64,000 nucleotides of DNA from JAAXIE01 sp965204245 (GCA_965204245.1 CBDBED010000012.1:62001-126000); one strand, 5' to 3'; shown: positions 1 to 9,118, numbered from the stretch's first letter. Notes: generated by a model from the sequence alone, not told the origin. Program-made: numbers and translations.

Positions 1-415
1 TTTCGGATTGGGTTTGGGTGATCATGGGTGTTCGCCTGCTAGAATGTGTGTTCGTTTGGGTTGATGGTAGCAGGTGGGGAGGGGGTTGGGGAAGGGGGGG
101 ATTGTCATGGTGGGGTGGGGGTGATAGGGGACGGGGGCGTCGGGTTGGGAGGCTGTATTTGCGGATGAGGTGCCGGATGCGCTGTACTCGGGGGAGCTGC
201 ATCCTATGCTTGGTTTCCGCACTCCACGTCTCATAACGAATGTCTAGTAGCCGGACCTAGGAGGCACTCTGGTACAATAGATGTTAAATCTGGACATTCC
301 AAATCTCCCTGGTGTTTAGAGCGAACACCAATCACTGGTGCGCGACCCGATGCGAGCCAAGGAATAGCTGATAGGACTTGGACGGGTCGGTTTTGGGCAC
401 CATGGAGGGACTATC
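1..415. other. gene-free leading region
   Basis: No coding region can be supported here. Positions 67-120 are a very G-rich tract on the plus strand (runs of G4-G7 separated by T or A), with possible G-quadruplex character. Short frames on both strands lack ribosome-binding sites and any recognisable protein sequence. A TACAAT box near 273-278 looks like a -10 element, but no convincing -35 box lies at the usual distance. Confidence 0.4.
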
Positions 416-1165
416 TTGCCACCAAGTATCCGGACGCAACGTGACAACCTCGAAATCGGACTCTATCTGGCTCGAGGGAGATTCGGTGCACCCTTGCACG
501 ACATACTCCAAGTACCCTTGGGGTATACCCCCAACGGGCCTCATCCTTTGGAACACTACGAGGGACGGTTCCGTAACGCGCAACGCGCGGGCAGAGATGC
601 CTTTCGTCAACGGACTCCTGGCTACTTCACGTTCAATGCAATGCCATTTGGTGGCACTTATATCTACAAAGCTACTTGGTATGTCTGGAGGAACCCCCAA
701 TCCGGAGTACCACAAACGGTTCCTTTAGCTGTTGGGGACTTAGCGTCAATGCGAAGACTTCGAGAACGAGACTTGGAAACCCGTGAGGGCACCGCCCGAA
801 GCGTGCGAACCGCTGACAACATACAAGAACAAAGGCTTGCTCTACAAAGGCAGGATTGGACTGCCTTACAACAGCTTCAAGCCAGGATGGGGGAAGACGG
901 AAGCCTTGGAGAACTTTTGTCGGGCTTCCATGGTCTCCCATACGCCGACATTCAAGAGGTTATCCCAGAACTACAAAATCGCCCACTGCTGTTTCAATTT
1001 CAAAGGGATGCACAGCGAATCCAACAATTGCAGAGGAGACTCATACGGGAACAGGCGTCATTGAGTCAACAATTGACCCGCTGGGTTATGCTACAAACTG
1101 AAGTGCCTCCTAACGCTCCTCAAATGGCGTTGCAGCAGGCACAACAAAGACTATCCAGCCTATGA
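416..1165 (+). CDS. hypothetical protein upstream of a ParB-like gene
   Basis: A 249-residue protein that I do not recognise. It starts at TTG 416, chosen because GGAGGGA lies about six bases upstream; no better start exists before the in-frame stop at 365. The N-terminal third is rich in Gly, Pro and aromatic residues. The C-terminal half (about residues 110-249) is Gln/Arg/Leu-rich and looks alpha-helical, probably coiled coil. The ParB-like gene begins 19 bases after the stop with its own ribosome-binding site, so the two are probably co-transcribed. Base composition is AT-richer than the housekeeping genes in the window, suggesting acquired DNA. No function is assigned. Confidence 0.55.
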   Translation: MPPSIRTQRDNLEIGLYLARGRFGAPLHDILQVPLGYTPNGPHPLEHYEGRFRNAQRAGRDAFRQRTPGYFTFNAMPFGGTYIYKATWYVWRNPQSGVPQTVPLAVGDLASMRRLRERDLETREGTARSVRTADNIQEQRLALQRQDWTALQQLQARMGEDGSLGELLSGFHGLPYADIQEVIPELQNRPLLFQFQRDAQRIQQLQRRLIREQASLSQQLTRWVMLQTEVPPNAPQMALQQAQQRLSSL

Positions 1166-1184
1166 AGCGATTGGAGAACCACCT

Positions 1185-2261
1185 ATGCCAGTGAACGACC
1201 TCGATAATCTCGTACTGCTTCCCGTGGAAGACTGGTACGGCTCAATTGTGGAAGTTCCCTGTGAACTAATAAAGCCGGATCCCGAGAATCTTAGACAAGA
1301 CTTCGATGAGACTGATCTGTTTGATCTAGGTGGGAACATGGTATCAGTTGGTCAACTTGACGAGATTACCGTGTTCCCAATTCTGGTAGACGACTCTATC
1401 TGGACTGGATTCTTTGACCTGCACGACGGAGAACGTAGGTGGCGAGCCGCGCAACTCCTCAAGATGGAAACGTTGCGTGCAAAAGTTGTTCCACGACCTT
1501 CACCTGATGAATTGGTATACAAAAAGGTTAGCAGAGTTTTACAGACTAGAACTCTAAATCCTGAAACTAAGTTGCTCGGCTTACAAAAAGCTTTTCATGA
1601 TCTGGGCATTATTGAAAGGCCAGAAGAATGGGACGCTTTTCGAGAGCAACTCGGCGGTGGACCAGAATGGCCCCAACTTATACGAGTTCTACAATTGGAA
1701 CCCAAAGCTCGCGAGATGTTTGAGAATGGACAGATCAATTTTACGATTGCCCAGTCGATAGGGCGAGTTCCACGACATAAACAAGTTCAATTGGCTGAGT
1801 TTGTTGTAGTCAACAAGATCAACGGCAGATTTTTCTCCACGCAAATGGTACCGTATATTGTAGAACACCCCGAGGCCAGTCCGGCACAGGCCTTCGAGCA
1901 TACCCGAGTCGGTGGATGGCGGCAGTTTTCGAGGACTCCCTATCTCAAGGGAGCAGCTCCACCTACAAACGAGCAAGTAGAGAGGTTCTTGGACGCCTGT
2001 GTAGCATGGGAGAGAGCTTGGGAAACCGTCGTTGTGAACGGGCTCGTTCACTCGGTCGAAGGCGATACTCAATATATGTTCAGACTAAAGGATGCTAGTT
2101 TGAGAATCCAAGAGAGGGCTGCAGCGTTAGCGGACCGAATGAATTCGCCAACCGATGGAGACGCGACAGTGCATGATCTGCGGCTGCCAGCCGGGGGTGA
2201 CGAACAACGCAGATCCGACCAAGTGTCTCTGGAACCGGAAAGTTTCACGCACTTAGAGTAG
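1185..2261 (+). CDS. ParB/Srx-fold (ParB N-terminal-like) protein
   Basis: A 358-residue protein with a ParB N-terminal-type domain in its first half. Residues 22-40 carry the substrate or site-recognition segment typical of the fold (pattern VPxxLIxPDPxNxR). Residues 81-92 are the conserved box II (DGERRWRAAQLL). A helical segment follows (about 125-220), where an HTH would sit in true ParB. ParB-family proteins bind CTP and DNA in chromosome or plasmid segregation, but many stand-alone relatives act in mobile elements. There is no ParA partner next to it, so a role in chromosome segregation is unlikely. GGAGAA sits six bases before the ATG. The preceding gene is 19 bases away and shares the lower GC content. 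Confidence 0.75.
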   Translation: MPVNDLDNLVLLPVEDWYGSIVEVPCELIKPDPENLRQDFDETDLFDLGGNMVSVGQLDEITVFPILVDDSIWTGFFDLHDGERRWRAAQLLKMETLRAKVVPRPSPDELVYKKVSRVLQTRTLNPETKLLGLQKAFHDLGIIERPEEWDAFREQLGGGPEWPQLIRVLQLEPKAREMFENGQINFTIAQSIGRVPRHKQVQLAEFVVVNKINGRFFSTQMVPYIVEHPEASPAQAFEHTRVGGWRQFSRTPYLKGAAPPTNEQVERFLDACVAWERAWETVVVNGLVHSVEGDTQYMFRLKDASLRIQERAAALADRMNSPTDGDATVHDLRLPAGGDEQRRSDQVSLEPESFTHLE

Positions 2262-2407
2262 CAAATCACTCGCAACACGTTTGCGCCTCCTCCCGATCAT
2301 CACAACGGGTGTCGACCGAGTTCAGGCTGGTGCGGACAGTGATTCCTCAACGAAGTAGCGATGCCCGCACACATGTACGCGTTGAGTTTGTATCGAAGCG
2401 GCCCGCA

Positions 2408-3865
2408 TCAGTCTTGCCGTAAAGCCTCCAAGAGACCTCTGTAACTGCCGCCGACATTGCAACCAAGGAATTTCAGGAGAGAGTATTCCAAGTAAAACTG
2501 GCTCAAGTCATGCAAGTAAAGATAATTTGTTGGTATGGAATCTAGATGATTACGAAACAATTTCTTGATTTTGGCTGGTCTCTTACGATCAAGCGGATGT
2601 GTAACGTAATTGCGCACGCTACATAGCAAATGCACACCTCTCATGCCGGGCTCATTGAGATTTTCGCTGAGCCTCGCCATGACTGGGGTCTTATCTTGTT
2701 TCAATTTTAGGTTGGGAATCTTGTGGTCGGATAATACTTTGTGAATGTCCTCGGCAGGATCCCTACCAATCGTCTTGCTCAGTTGAAGACTAGCTAGTAT
2801 CTCTAACCCCGAGAAGCTCTTAGCTATAGCATCTTGTGGTACACCGACCTTTCGCATGGCGTTGCTGTTCCCATAACATTGGATGAGGGCACCCATTTCA
2901 TCTTGGTATTGGAGCCATTTGCTCCAGAAGTTTGGGAATATCTGCTCTAGAAGGGCACCTGTTGGAGCGATGCTGTCATTATTGAACCAATTGTTGAATC
3001 GATTGTGACTAGAGACGAACGGTCCAACTTCACCCCATACTGGTTGGCCGTCTGCATCATATCCGATCACCACTGTTGGATGCCGATATGATCCTGCGAC
3101 AAATGCGAAGAAGTATTTCAGGCACTCCAGGACGTTATCGAGGGCATCGGCCGAAAAGTGCTCTGCGTCATGCCTCGTAATCAACCCGGTGTGGCTGATG
3201 GTATCTCTAGTTGTTTGGTCATCCTTGGTCAGAGTGATATTCCACCCGTCACCACTGTCTAGAGTTATCTGGGCGGGAGTGGGACTAATGTGGATTCTGG
3301 CATCGTCTCCCAATCGCGTTTCTATCGACTTTAGGAACTGTCGATCTTCCGGAGTCAAGACAGACATAGCTCTGAGGGGGGAACTGGTGGCAATGAAGTC
3401 AGGAAATCCCATGACACAAAACTCGGCTTTTTGTAAAGGCGAATTTTGTAATACCACTTGGCCGTTCAGTAAGCCGAGTGTTCCGCTGTGACCCGTTCCA
3501 GAATAACGCACACGGGTTCGTAGCTCCGGGGGAACACGGGGATCAATGGGCAATTGTGGAGGATCCATCTGAACGGCCACCGGATCTCCATTTAGCCATG
3601 CACGCTCTAGAGACGGGTGTGATCCAAAGGCCTCACGCAGAGACCAAGATTTGATGCCTGTACCGTATTCATTGACTTGTGTCTCTGGGACGTACGATGG
3701 CGCCCCATAGTAGTGGAGTTGAAAGTACCCATTCTCGGTTATCTCTGGGACGATGATTACACCAAATACATCATCTTCAAACTTCAGAGTCGCTTGGACG
3801 GGCACGTCTAACTCTATATCAAGGAGCCTTTTGAAAAATCTACGTTCCAAGTCATTGAACTTCAT
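2408..3865 (-). CDS. large hypothetical protein with C-terminal HEPN-type RNxxxH motif
   Basis: A 485-residue protein with no N-terminal signal. The N-terminal 200 residues look like a beta-rich substrate- or ligand-sensing region. The C-terminal third is helical and carries R418-N-Y-V-T-H423, which fits the Rx4H catalytic motif of HEPN ribonucleases. The layout of a long N-terminal domain plus C-terminal HEPN resembles ApeA-like anti-phage proteins, but I cannot show homology without a profile search. The start is ATG with AAGGTG upstream. It lies opposite in direction to the ParB-like gene and is similarly AT-rich, so it may belong to the same accessory patch. The HEPN assignment rests on one short motif in a helical context. 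Confidence 0.5.
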   Translation of the reverse strand: MKFNDLERRFFKRLLDIELDVPVQATLKFEDDVFGVIIVPEITENGYFQLHYYGAPSYVPETQVNEYGTGIKSWSLREAFGSHPSLERAWLNGDPVAVQMDPPQLPIDPRVPPELRTRVRYSGTGHSGTLGLLNGQVVLQNSPLQKAEFCVMGFPDFIATSSPLRAMSVLTPEDRQFLKSIETRLGDDARIHISPTPAQITLDSGDGWNITLTKDDQTTRDTISHTGLITRHDAEHFSADALDNVLECLKYFFAFVAGSYRHPTVVIGYDADGQPVWGEVGPFVSSHNRFNNWFNNDSIAPTGALLEQIFPNFWSKWLQYQDEMGALIQCYGNSNAMRKVGVPQDAIAKSFSGLEILASLQLSKTIGRDPAEDIHKVLSDHKIPNLKLKQDKTPVMARLSENLNEPGMRGVHLLCSVRNYVTHPLDRKRPAKIKKLFRNHLDSIPTNYLYLHDLSQFYLEYSLLKFLGCNVGGSYRGLLEALRQD

Positions 3866-3993
3866 AAAGCACCTTCAGTACCTCTGATAACTTCCATTAC
3901 AACTCCACTGGCCACGAAGCGCCAGCTTTAGGGTGTGTTGCGGCTAAACAGGCAGCGAAGCTCGGATAGCGCGCCATTTGTATAGCGTGCGCT

Positions 3994-5724
3994 CTACTTC
4001 ACACCGCCGCTGTGTTCGGAGAGCATGGTTGAGGGGTCGATGTTGTAGTCGTTGGCGGCTTGGGTGGGGGTGATGTAGCCGTTGATCAGGTCCTCGCGGA
4101 TGCTTTGGGGGTCGCGGTTGGCGGGGTCCCCGTAGCCACCGGCGCCGGCTACGTCGTAGGTGATGGAGTAGCCGTCGGGGACGGGGAAGGCGGGGCCCTT
4201 GCTGTTGCGGGTGTCGCGGTTGCCTTGGGGGTCGGAAACGTGAACGGAGGTGGGAGCGCCGGGGAGGCCGCCATGGAGGCCGAAGGGGGGCGACTTGGTG
4301 CGCTCGCAGCAGATGGTGGCGGTGGCAGTGTGGCCGAGGATGCGCCAGACGCGCCTGACGCCGCAGCCTCCGCGGTACTGGCCTGCGCCGCCGGAGTCGG
4401 GGATGATTTCGTAGCGGTCAACTTGGACAGGGAAGCGCATTTCCAACTCTTCTACGGGGGTGTTCATGGTGTTGGAGATGCCTGCCTTGACGGCGTTGAT
4501 GCCGTCCTGATTGGGGCGTGCGCCCATGCCTCCGCCGAGGGTCTCGTAGCTGACGTAGCGCTGGTTGGTGCGGGGGTCGAGGCCGCCGAGGGTGAAGACG
4601 GCGGAGGTGCCTTGGGAGCAGGCGAGGGCGCGCTCGGGGTAACCTTGGGCGACGGCACCGAAGACGAGGTCGGCGATGCGGTGGGTCATCTCGTGGTTGG
4701 CGTAGACGACGGGGGCGGGAGGTAGGACGTTGACGACGCTGCCCTCGGGGGCGACGACATCGACGGCGCGCCAAGTGCCGGAATTGGGCGGGATGAGGTC
4801 GTTGGGGTCGATAATCATCTTGACGGCGGTGTAGACGCCGGAGGCGGTGACGGCCAAGGGGGCGTTCATGGGGCCCTCGACTTGGGGGTCGCTGCCAGCG
4901 AAATCGATGGTCATGGAGTCGCCGTGCTTCTTGACGCGGAGGCGGACCCAGATGGGGTCGTCCTCGGTCTGGCCGAGGGAGAGGATGCCGTCGCCGTCGC
5001 AGAAATCCTCGAAAGAGTACTCACCGTCGTCGAGGCGTTCGAGCTGGGTGCGAATCATGCGCTCGGAGTAGTCCTGGACGCCGGACATCATGCCGAGGAC
5101 GACATCGGTGCCGTATTTGTGGGCGAGTTCCTGGACGCGGACGGCGCCGCGGAGATTGGCGGCAAGCTGGGCGGAGAGGTCGCCGCGTCGCTCGTCGGGG
5201 GTGCGGACATTGGAGAAGATGATGGAGTCGATGTCGTTGTTGAGGCGGCCCTGGGTGTAGAGGCGGACGCCGGGTAGGCGGAGACCCTCGCCGTAAATCT
5301 CGGAGGTTGCGCCGTAGGAGCCGGGGCTGGCGGAGCCGATGTCGGGCCAGTGGGCGCGGACGCAGGTGTAGCCGAGGAGAGTCTTGTCGTCGAGGTAGAT
5401 GGGGGCGACGACATTGACGTCGGGGAGGTGGGAGCCGCCGAAATAGGGGTCGTTGTGGATGAAGACATCGCCGGGTGCGACCTCGCCGGAGACGGAGAGG
5501 ATGGCGCGGACAGTGTGGGGCATGGAGCCGAGGTGGATGGGGATGTCGGGGCCTTGGGCGACCATGTTGCCGTGGACGTCGAAAATGCCGCAGGAATAGT
5601 CGCCGGCGAGCTTGAGGAGGGGGGAGTAGGCGGTCTTGGCGAGTACGATCTTCATCTCCTCGGCGGCGGAGATGAGGGAATTCTTGACGACTTGGAAGGT
5701 GACATTGTCGAGGTTGGTGGTCAT
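3994..5724 (-). CDS. hyuB: hydantoinase B / oxoprolinase-type subunit (HyuB)
   Basis: A 576-residue member of the HyuB/oxoprolinase beta family, which with HyuA catalyses ATP-dependent ring opening of hydantoin-like or 5-oxoproline-like cyclic amides, or carboxylation-type reactions in acetone-carboxylase relatives. The family pattern is plain throughout: the metal-site stretch HNDPYFGGSHLPD, an RAHWPDIG segment, GGGMGARP, and a C-terminal AGAGGYGDP followed by a helical tail. A longer reading frame extends to 5769, but ATG 5724 gives the family N-terminus (MTTNLDNVTFQVVKN) and has AAGGAG upstream. Its partner hyuA lies upstream on the same strand but is separated by two regulatory genes, the nearer ending 19 bases before this start. 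A frameshifted C-terminal relic of a second hyuB lies at 34094-34290. The true substrate cannot be told from sequence. Confidence 0.9.
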   Translation of the reverse strand: MTTNLDNVTFQVVKNSLISAAEEMKIVLAKTAYSPLLKLAGDYSCGIFDVHGNMVAQGPDIPIHLGSMPHTVRAILSVSGEVAPGDVFIHNDPYFGGSHLPDVNVVAPIYLDDKTLLGYTCVRAHWPDIGSASPGSYGATSEIYGEGLRLPGVRLYTQGRLNNDIDSIIFSNVRTPDERRGDLSAQLAANLRGAVRVQELAHKYGTDVVLGMMSGVQDYSERMIRTQLERLDDGEYSFEDFCDGDGILSLGQTEDDPIWVRLRVKKHGDSMTIDFAGSDPQVEGPMNAPLAVTASGVYTAVKMIIDPNDLIPPNSGTWRAVDVVAPEGSVVNVLPPAPVVYANHEMTHRIADLVFGAVAQGYPERALACSQGTSAVFTLGGLDPRTNQRYVSYETLGGGMGARPNQDGINAVKAGISNTMNTPVEELEMRFPVQVDRYEIIPDSGGAGQYRGGCGVRRVWRILGHTATATICCERTKSPPFGLHGGLPGAPTSVHVSDPQGNRDTRNSKGPAFPVPDGYSITYDVAGAGGYGDPANRDPQSIREDLINGYITPTQAANDYNIDPSTMLSEHSGGVK

Positions 5725-5743
5725 GGTGGGGGTGTGCTCCTTG

Positions 5744-6076
5744 TTATTTGTGGGATAGCAGCCACTCACCCTGCTCGTCAGAAACGACCTTCAGTTGGTG
5801 GTAGCCGCCGATGGATTCCATCTTGTCGCGAAGGCCCGCTGGTCCGTTCAGCATCAAAAGGCGGATGGGGGATGACTTGGTTGGCATGGAATCCTCCATC
5901 ATGAATAGCAGTTGGTCCAGAAACGATGGCGTGACCATTCGGATGCCGGACAAGTCCAATGCCAAGTCCTCGCCTTCGCGGGCAGCACTGGAAACTTCAT
6001 CCTGAAGGACATGCGCGGATCCTCTAGTGGTGAGCGCAGTCTTTTGGTACATGGGGTAGACATTCACGATTCTCAT
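5744..6076 (-). CDS. STAS-like (DUF4325-type) protein
   Basis: A 110-residue protein resembling the STAS-like DUF4325 family: a central strand-turn with LALDLSGIRMVTPSFLDQL, where the family normally has LDFSGV..ISSSF. Such proteins usually accompany GHKL ATPases and are thought to act as anti-sigma-antagonist-like partners. It is encoded directly downstream of such an ATPase (stop at 6106). I chose ATG 6076, which has AGGTGA just upstream; a GTG at 6085 is also in frame. It is followed 19 bases later by hyuB, so it appears to be translated from the same message. No conserved phosphorylatable serine can be fixed with certainty, although S52-like residues are present in the PSF motif. Confidence 0.7.
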   Translation of the reverse strand: MRIVNVYPMYQKTALTTRGSAHVLQDEVSSAAREGEDLALDLSGIRMVTPSFLDQLLFMMEDSMPTKSSPIRLLMLNGPAGLRDKMESIGGYHQLKVVSDEQGEWLLSHK

Positions 6077-6110
6077 GCTATTCACCTAAGTCTCATGCTG
6101 TTCACCTAAG
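6071..6110. repeat. 20-bp tandem duplication over the start of the STAS-like gene
   Basis: Two adjacent 20-base units (6071-6090 and 6091-6110) differ at a single base. Read on the minus strand, each unit contains an AGGTGA ribosome-binding site followed by an ATG. The upstream copy opens a four-codon mini-frame (ATG AGA CTT AGG TGA) whose stop overlaps the ribosome-binding site of the real start. The upstream unit also contains the stop codon of the ATPase gene. Confidence 0.9.
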
Positions 6111-6963
6111 CTGGGATCGATACAAAGGCCAATGTGCCGGGAAACAGTGCCACCCTCTTTGACTCGCTTTCGGCATGCTCGTTGATGGTCATGGCACCCG
6201 AGCCGGAGTGAAGCACCATCTGCCGGCCTGTTTTCCGTATTTCATCAGAGACGAATGAGAGGCCAATCCCACGGTGTGGGTCACTTGTACCTGTAATGCG
6301 CTCTCTGGACGCAAGATCTATGGCGGTCCAGTCATTTGGCATCCTAGTACCGTGGGAGTTATTGCGCTTCAACGAGAGACGAATGCCTATGCCGCCATCT
6401 GCAACAGCGCAGAGAAACCTGCCACCCGTTTCTGACCGCTCAAACTCAATTAGAGCGTATGCTCCGATTGGAGAATTTGAATGGTCGGCGGCATTGAACG
6501 CAAGCTCGAAGAAGACATCGTTGACCAAGGAGCGGACGTTAGCCGCGCCAAGGTCCAATTCAGCAGCACGCAGTTCTACTTGATTGCAGAGTTCATCGAC
6601 CTCTGCTTTGTCGTCGAATCGGGTGATGGGCAAGACTAAATTGGACCCTGACGACGAAGGGGCAGCTTCATGTCCAACCTTTATACCCGCGCTTTGTAGA
6701 GTTTCAAAAAGGCCAACTTCCTGCAAATACCCAGCCACATCAGGGTCTTCGGGTATTAGAAGCCGACAGACTGTGCCCCTGAGCTTGGCCAAGAGGGGAT
6801 AGACAACGCACCAGAGGACTGCAGGGGGCCGCACTGAGGCGCACCGACGCATGTCAATGTCTAGTTGCGAAGTTGCATAGGTCTCTTGCCGAGGGTCATG
6901 GGAAGCTTCGCGCGGGGACAAATCCCCTGCGTGCCAAAAGTTGACTGGCGGCTCAATCCTCAT
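6106..6963 (-). CDS. GHKL-type ATPase with N-terminal STAS-like region (anti-sigma-factor-like)
   Basis: A 285-residue cytoplasmic protein. About residues 30-115 form an N-terminal alpha/beta segment ending in a PDVAGYLQEVGLFE-type STAS-associated motif. The C-terminal half is a GHKL (histidine-kinase-like) ATPase domain: N-box near VNDVFFELAFNAADHS, G1 box VADGGIGIRLS, and G2 box RGIGLSFVSDE. There is no dimerisation/phospho-acceptor histidine, so it is more like an RsbW-type regulator than a classical sensor kinase. It is paired with the STAS-like gene downstream and lies 79 bases after hyuA on the same strand. ATG 6963 was preferred over GTG 6972 because GGAAG precedes it. The pair is AT-richer than hyuA and hyuB and looks inserted between them. 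Confidence 0.75.
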   Translation of the reverse strand: MRIEPPVNFWHAGDLSPREASHDPRQETYATSQLDIDMRRCASVRPPAVLWCVVYPLLAKLRGTVCRLLIPEDPDVAGYLQEVGLFETLQSAGIKVGHEAAPSSSGSNLVLPITRFDDKAEVDELCNQVELRAAELDLGAANVRSLVNDVFFELAFNAADHSNSPIGAYALIEFERSETGGRFLCAVADGGIGIRLSLKRNNSHGTRMPNDWTAIDLASRERITGTSDPHRGIGLSFVSDEIRKTGRQMVLHSGSGAMTINEHAESESKRVALFPGTLAFVSIPA

Positions 6964-7042
6964 CGCTTCCACGGCTGGTGCTGGAGTTCAAGTAGTGACG
7001 GGGCACACTATACGTTACATGACACCAAAGGTAACAGGCGCT

Positions 7043-9118
7043 CTATCCGTTGGTGATGGTGATGGTGCCCCAGGGGGTGGCTTGGGCTTGCTGGTTGGGG
7101 TAGATGACTACGGTGGAGCTGGTTTCTTCGAGGATGGCGGGGCCGGGGATGGGGGTGTTGGTGGGGAGGAGGTCGCGTTCGTAGACGGGGCAGTCGGTGA
7201 GGTTGGTCTCGTGGAAGTGGACGGGGCGGGTGCCAAGGGCGGCTTGGGCGAGGGTGCCGGTGCGTTCGGGGCCCTCGCTGACGACGTAGTTGCGGAGGAG
7301 TTTGCCGACGGCGACGACGCGGAGGTTCACGAGTTGGACGGTCTGATGGGGCGAGTGGTGGCCGTAGACGTTCTGGTGGGCGCGGTGGAAGCGCTCGGCG
7401 ATCGAGGGGAGGCCGTCGTAGGAGACCTCGTCGGAGGAGACGGGAATGGTGAGTTCGTATGCTTGGTAGGAGTAGCGGAGGTCCATGGAGTGGCGGACTT
7501 CCCAGAGGTTGGGGTCGACGCCGGAGCGGGCGAGCATGTCCTGGGCTTCCTCTTCCAAGCGGGCGTACATGGACTGGACTTGGGGCACGACCTCGGAGGT
7601 GAGGGGCTGGTGGACGGTGCGGACGTAGTCGCGCTGGAGGTCGGTGGAAACGAGGCCGAGGGCAGAGAAGGCACCGGGATTAGGCGGGATGATGACGGTG
7701 CCGATGTCGAGTTCCTGGGCGAGGCGGCCGGCGTGGACGGGGCCCGCGCCGCCGAAAGCGACAAGGGTGAAGGAGCGGGGGTCGTGGCCGCGCTCGATGG
7801 AAATCTTGCGGACGGCATCGGCCATGCCGGAGTTCACGATGTCGATGATGCCTTGGGCGGCTTGGAGGGGGTCGAGGCCGAGGCGGTGGCCGACGCTGCG
7901 CTGGACTGCTTCGGAGGCTTGGTCGGCGTGGAGACGCATGTCGCCGCCGAGGAACCGTTCGGGGTTGAGGTAGCCGAGGACGAGGTCGGCATCTGTGACG
8001 GTGGGCTCCGTGCCGCCTGCGCCGTAGCAGGCGGGGCCGGGGGATGCGCCCGCGCTGTGGGGACCGACGCGGAGGCCGCCGCCATCGTCGACCCAAGCGA
8101 TGCTGCCCCCGCCGGCGCTGACCTCGAGGAGGTCGACGACGGGGACCTTGATGGGGTGGCCGGTGCCTTGGAGCCAGCGGCGGCGCTGGCTGCCGGAGCC
8201 GCCGACCTCGTAGTCGGTGGTGACGGTGACTTGTCCGTTCTCGATGAGGCTGGCCTTGGCAGTGGTGCCGCCCATGTCGAAGGAGATGAGGTCGGGGACG
8301 CCTAGCTGGTCGCCGAGGGCTGCTGATGCGACGACGCCGGCGGCGGGGCCGGACTCGACCAAGGCGGCGGGCATGCGGAGGCCCTCGTCGACAGTGAGGA
8401 CGCCGCCGCGGGAGCCCATGAGGTAGAGGGGAGGGTACTCGCGCTCTTCGAGGAAGCTGGTGAGGGTGTTGAGGTAGCTTTCGAGGATGGGGGCGACATA
8501 GGCGCAGACGGTGGTGGTGCTGGTGCGCTCGTATTCGCGAACTTCGGGGAGGACCTCGCTGGAGAGGAAGACCCTGACGCCGGGGAGGCGGGTGCGGAGA
8601 GCCTCGCCGACGGTGCGCTCGTGGTCGGGATTGAGGAAGGAGAAGAGGAGGCAAACGGCGACGGCTTCGACTTGGCGGGCTTGGAGGAAGGCGATGAGGG
8701 GGTCAAGTTCATCGAGGGCGAGAGGAACGGTGACTTGGCCTTGGGCGTCGACGCGCTCGGTGACCTCAAGGCGGAGGTGGCGGGGGGCGAGAATCTGGGG
8801 TGCGGGCTGGAACATATCGTAGAGTTCGGCGCGGGCTTGGCGGCGGATTTCGAGGACGTCGCGGAAGCCGCGGGTGGTGACGAGGGCGGTGCGTGCGCCC
8901 TTGGATTCGAGGATGGCGTTGGTGACGACGGTGGTGGCGTGGGAGAGGAAGCCGATGCCCCGGCCGTCGCCCACGGTGTTGAGGCCGTCGATGACGCCGG
9001 AGGCGTAGTCGGCGGGGGTGGAGGGGACTTTGATGACGGAGGTGGCGCCGGTGTCCTCATCGACGACTGCGAGGTCGGTGAAGGTGCCGCCGATGTCGAT
9101 GCCGACGCGTAGGGTCAT
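7043..9118 (-). CDS. hyuA: hydantoinase A / oxoprolinase-type subunit (HyuA)
   Basis: A 691-residue ATP-binding subunit of the HyuA family. The N-terminus carries the ASKHA-type phosphate-binding motif VGIDIGGTFTDLAVVD, and a second phosphate loop (ISFDMGGTTAKASLI) lies near residue 280. The C-terminal part has the adenosine motif FGGAGPVHAGRLA and the conserved PPNPGAFSALGL. With HyuB it would couple ATP hydrolysis to cyclic amide or imide hydrolysis. The start is ATG 9118, which has AGGAG upstream; the longer frame to 9175 has no ribosome-binding site. It is first in a four-gene minus-strand run hyuA, ATPase, STAS-like, hyuB. Family length and motifs are complete. Confidence 0.92.
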   Translation of the reverse strand: MTLRVGIDIGGTFTDLAVVDEDTGATSVIKVPSTPADYASGVIDGLNTVGDGRGIGFLSHATTVVTNAILESKGARTALVTTRGFRDVLEIRRQARAELYDMFQPAPQILAPRHLRLEVTERVDAQGQVTVPLALDELDPLIAFLQARQVEAVAVCLLFSFLNPDHERTVGEALRTRLPGVRVFLSSEVLPEVREYERTSTTTVCAYVAPILESYLNTLTSFLEEREYPPLYLMGSRGGVLTVDEGLRMPAALVESGPAAGVVASAALGDQLGVPDLISFDMGGTTAKASLIENGQVTVTTDYEVGGSGSQRRRWLQGTGHPIKVPVVDLLEVSAGGGSIAWVDDGGGLRVGPHSAGASPGPACYGAGGTEPTVTDADLVLGYLNPERFLGGDMRLHADQASEAVQRSVGHRLGLDPLQAAQGIIDIVNSGMADAVRKISIERGHDPRSFTLVAFGGAGPVHAGRLAQELDIGTVIIPPNPGAFSALGLVSTDLQRDYVRTVHQPLTSEVVPQVQSMYARLEEEAQDMLARSGVDPNLWEVRHSMDLRYSYQAYELTIPVSSDEVSYDGLPSIAERFHRAHQNVYGHHSPHQTVQLVNLRVVAVGKLLRNYVVSEGPERTGTLAQAALGTRPVHFHETNLTDCPVYERDLLPTNTPIPGPAILEETSSTVVIYPNQQAQATPWGTITITNG

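Noticed and set aside
67..120. G-rich tract as a functional quadruplex
   Set aside because: The composition is suggestive, but nothing nearby (start codon, promoter, origin) gives it a role.
6941..8305. 454-codon frame on the plus strand opposite hyuA
   Set aside because: Same reason: repetitive Gly/Val/Asp composition, no ribosome-binding site, and hyuA motifs on the other strand.
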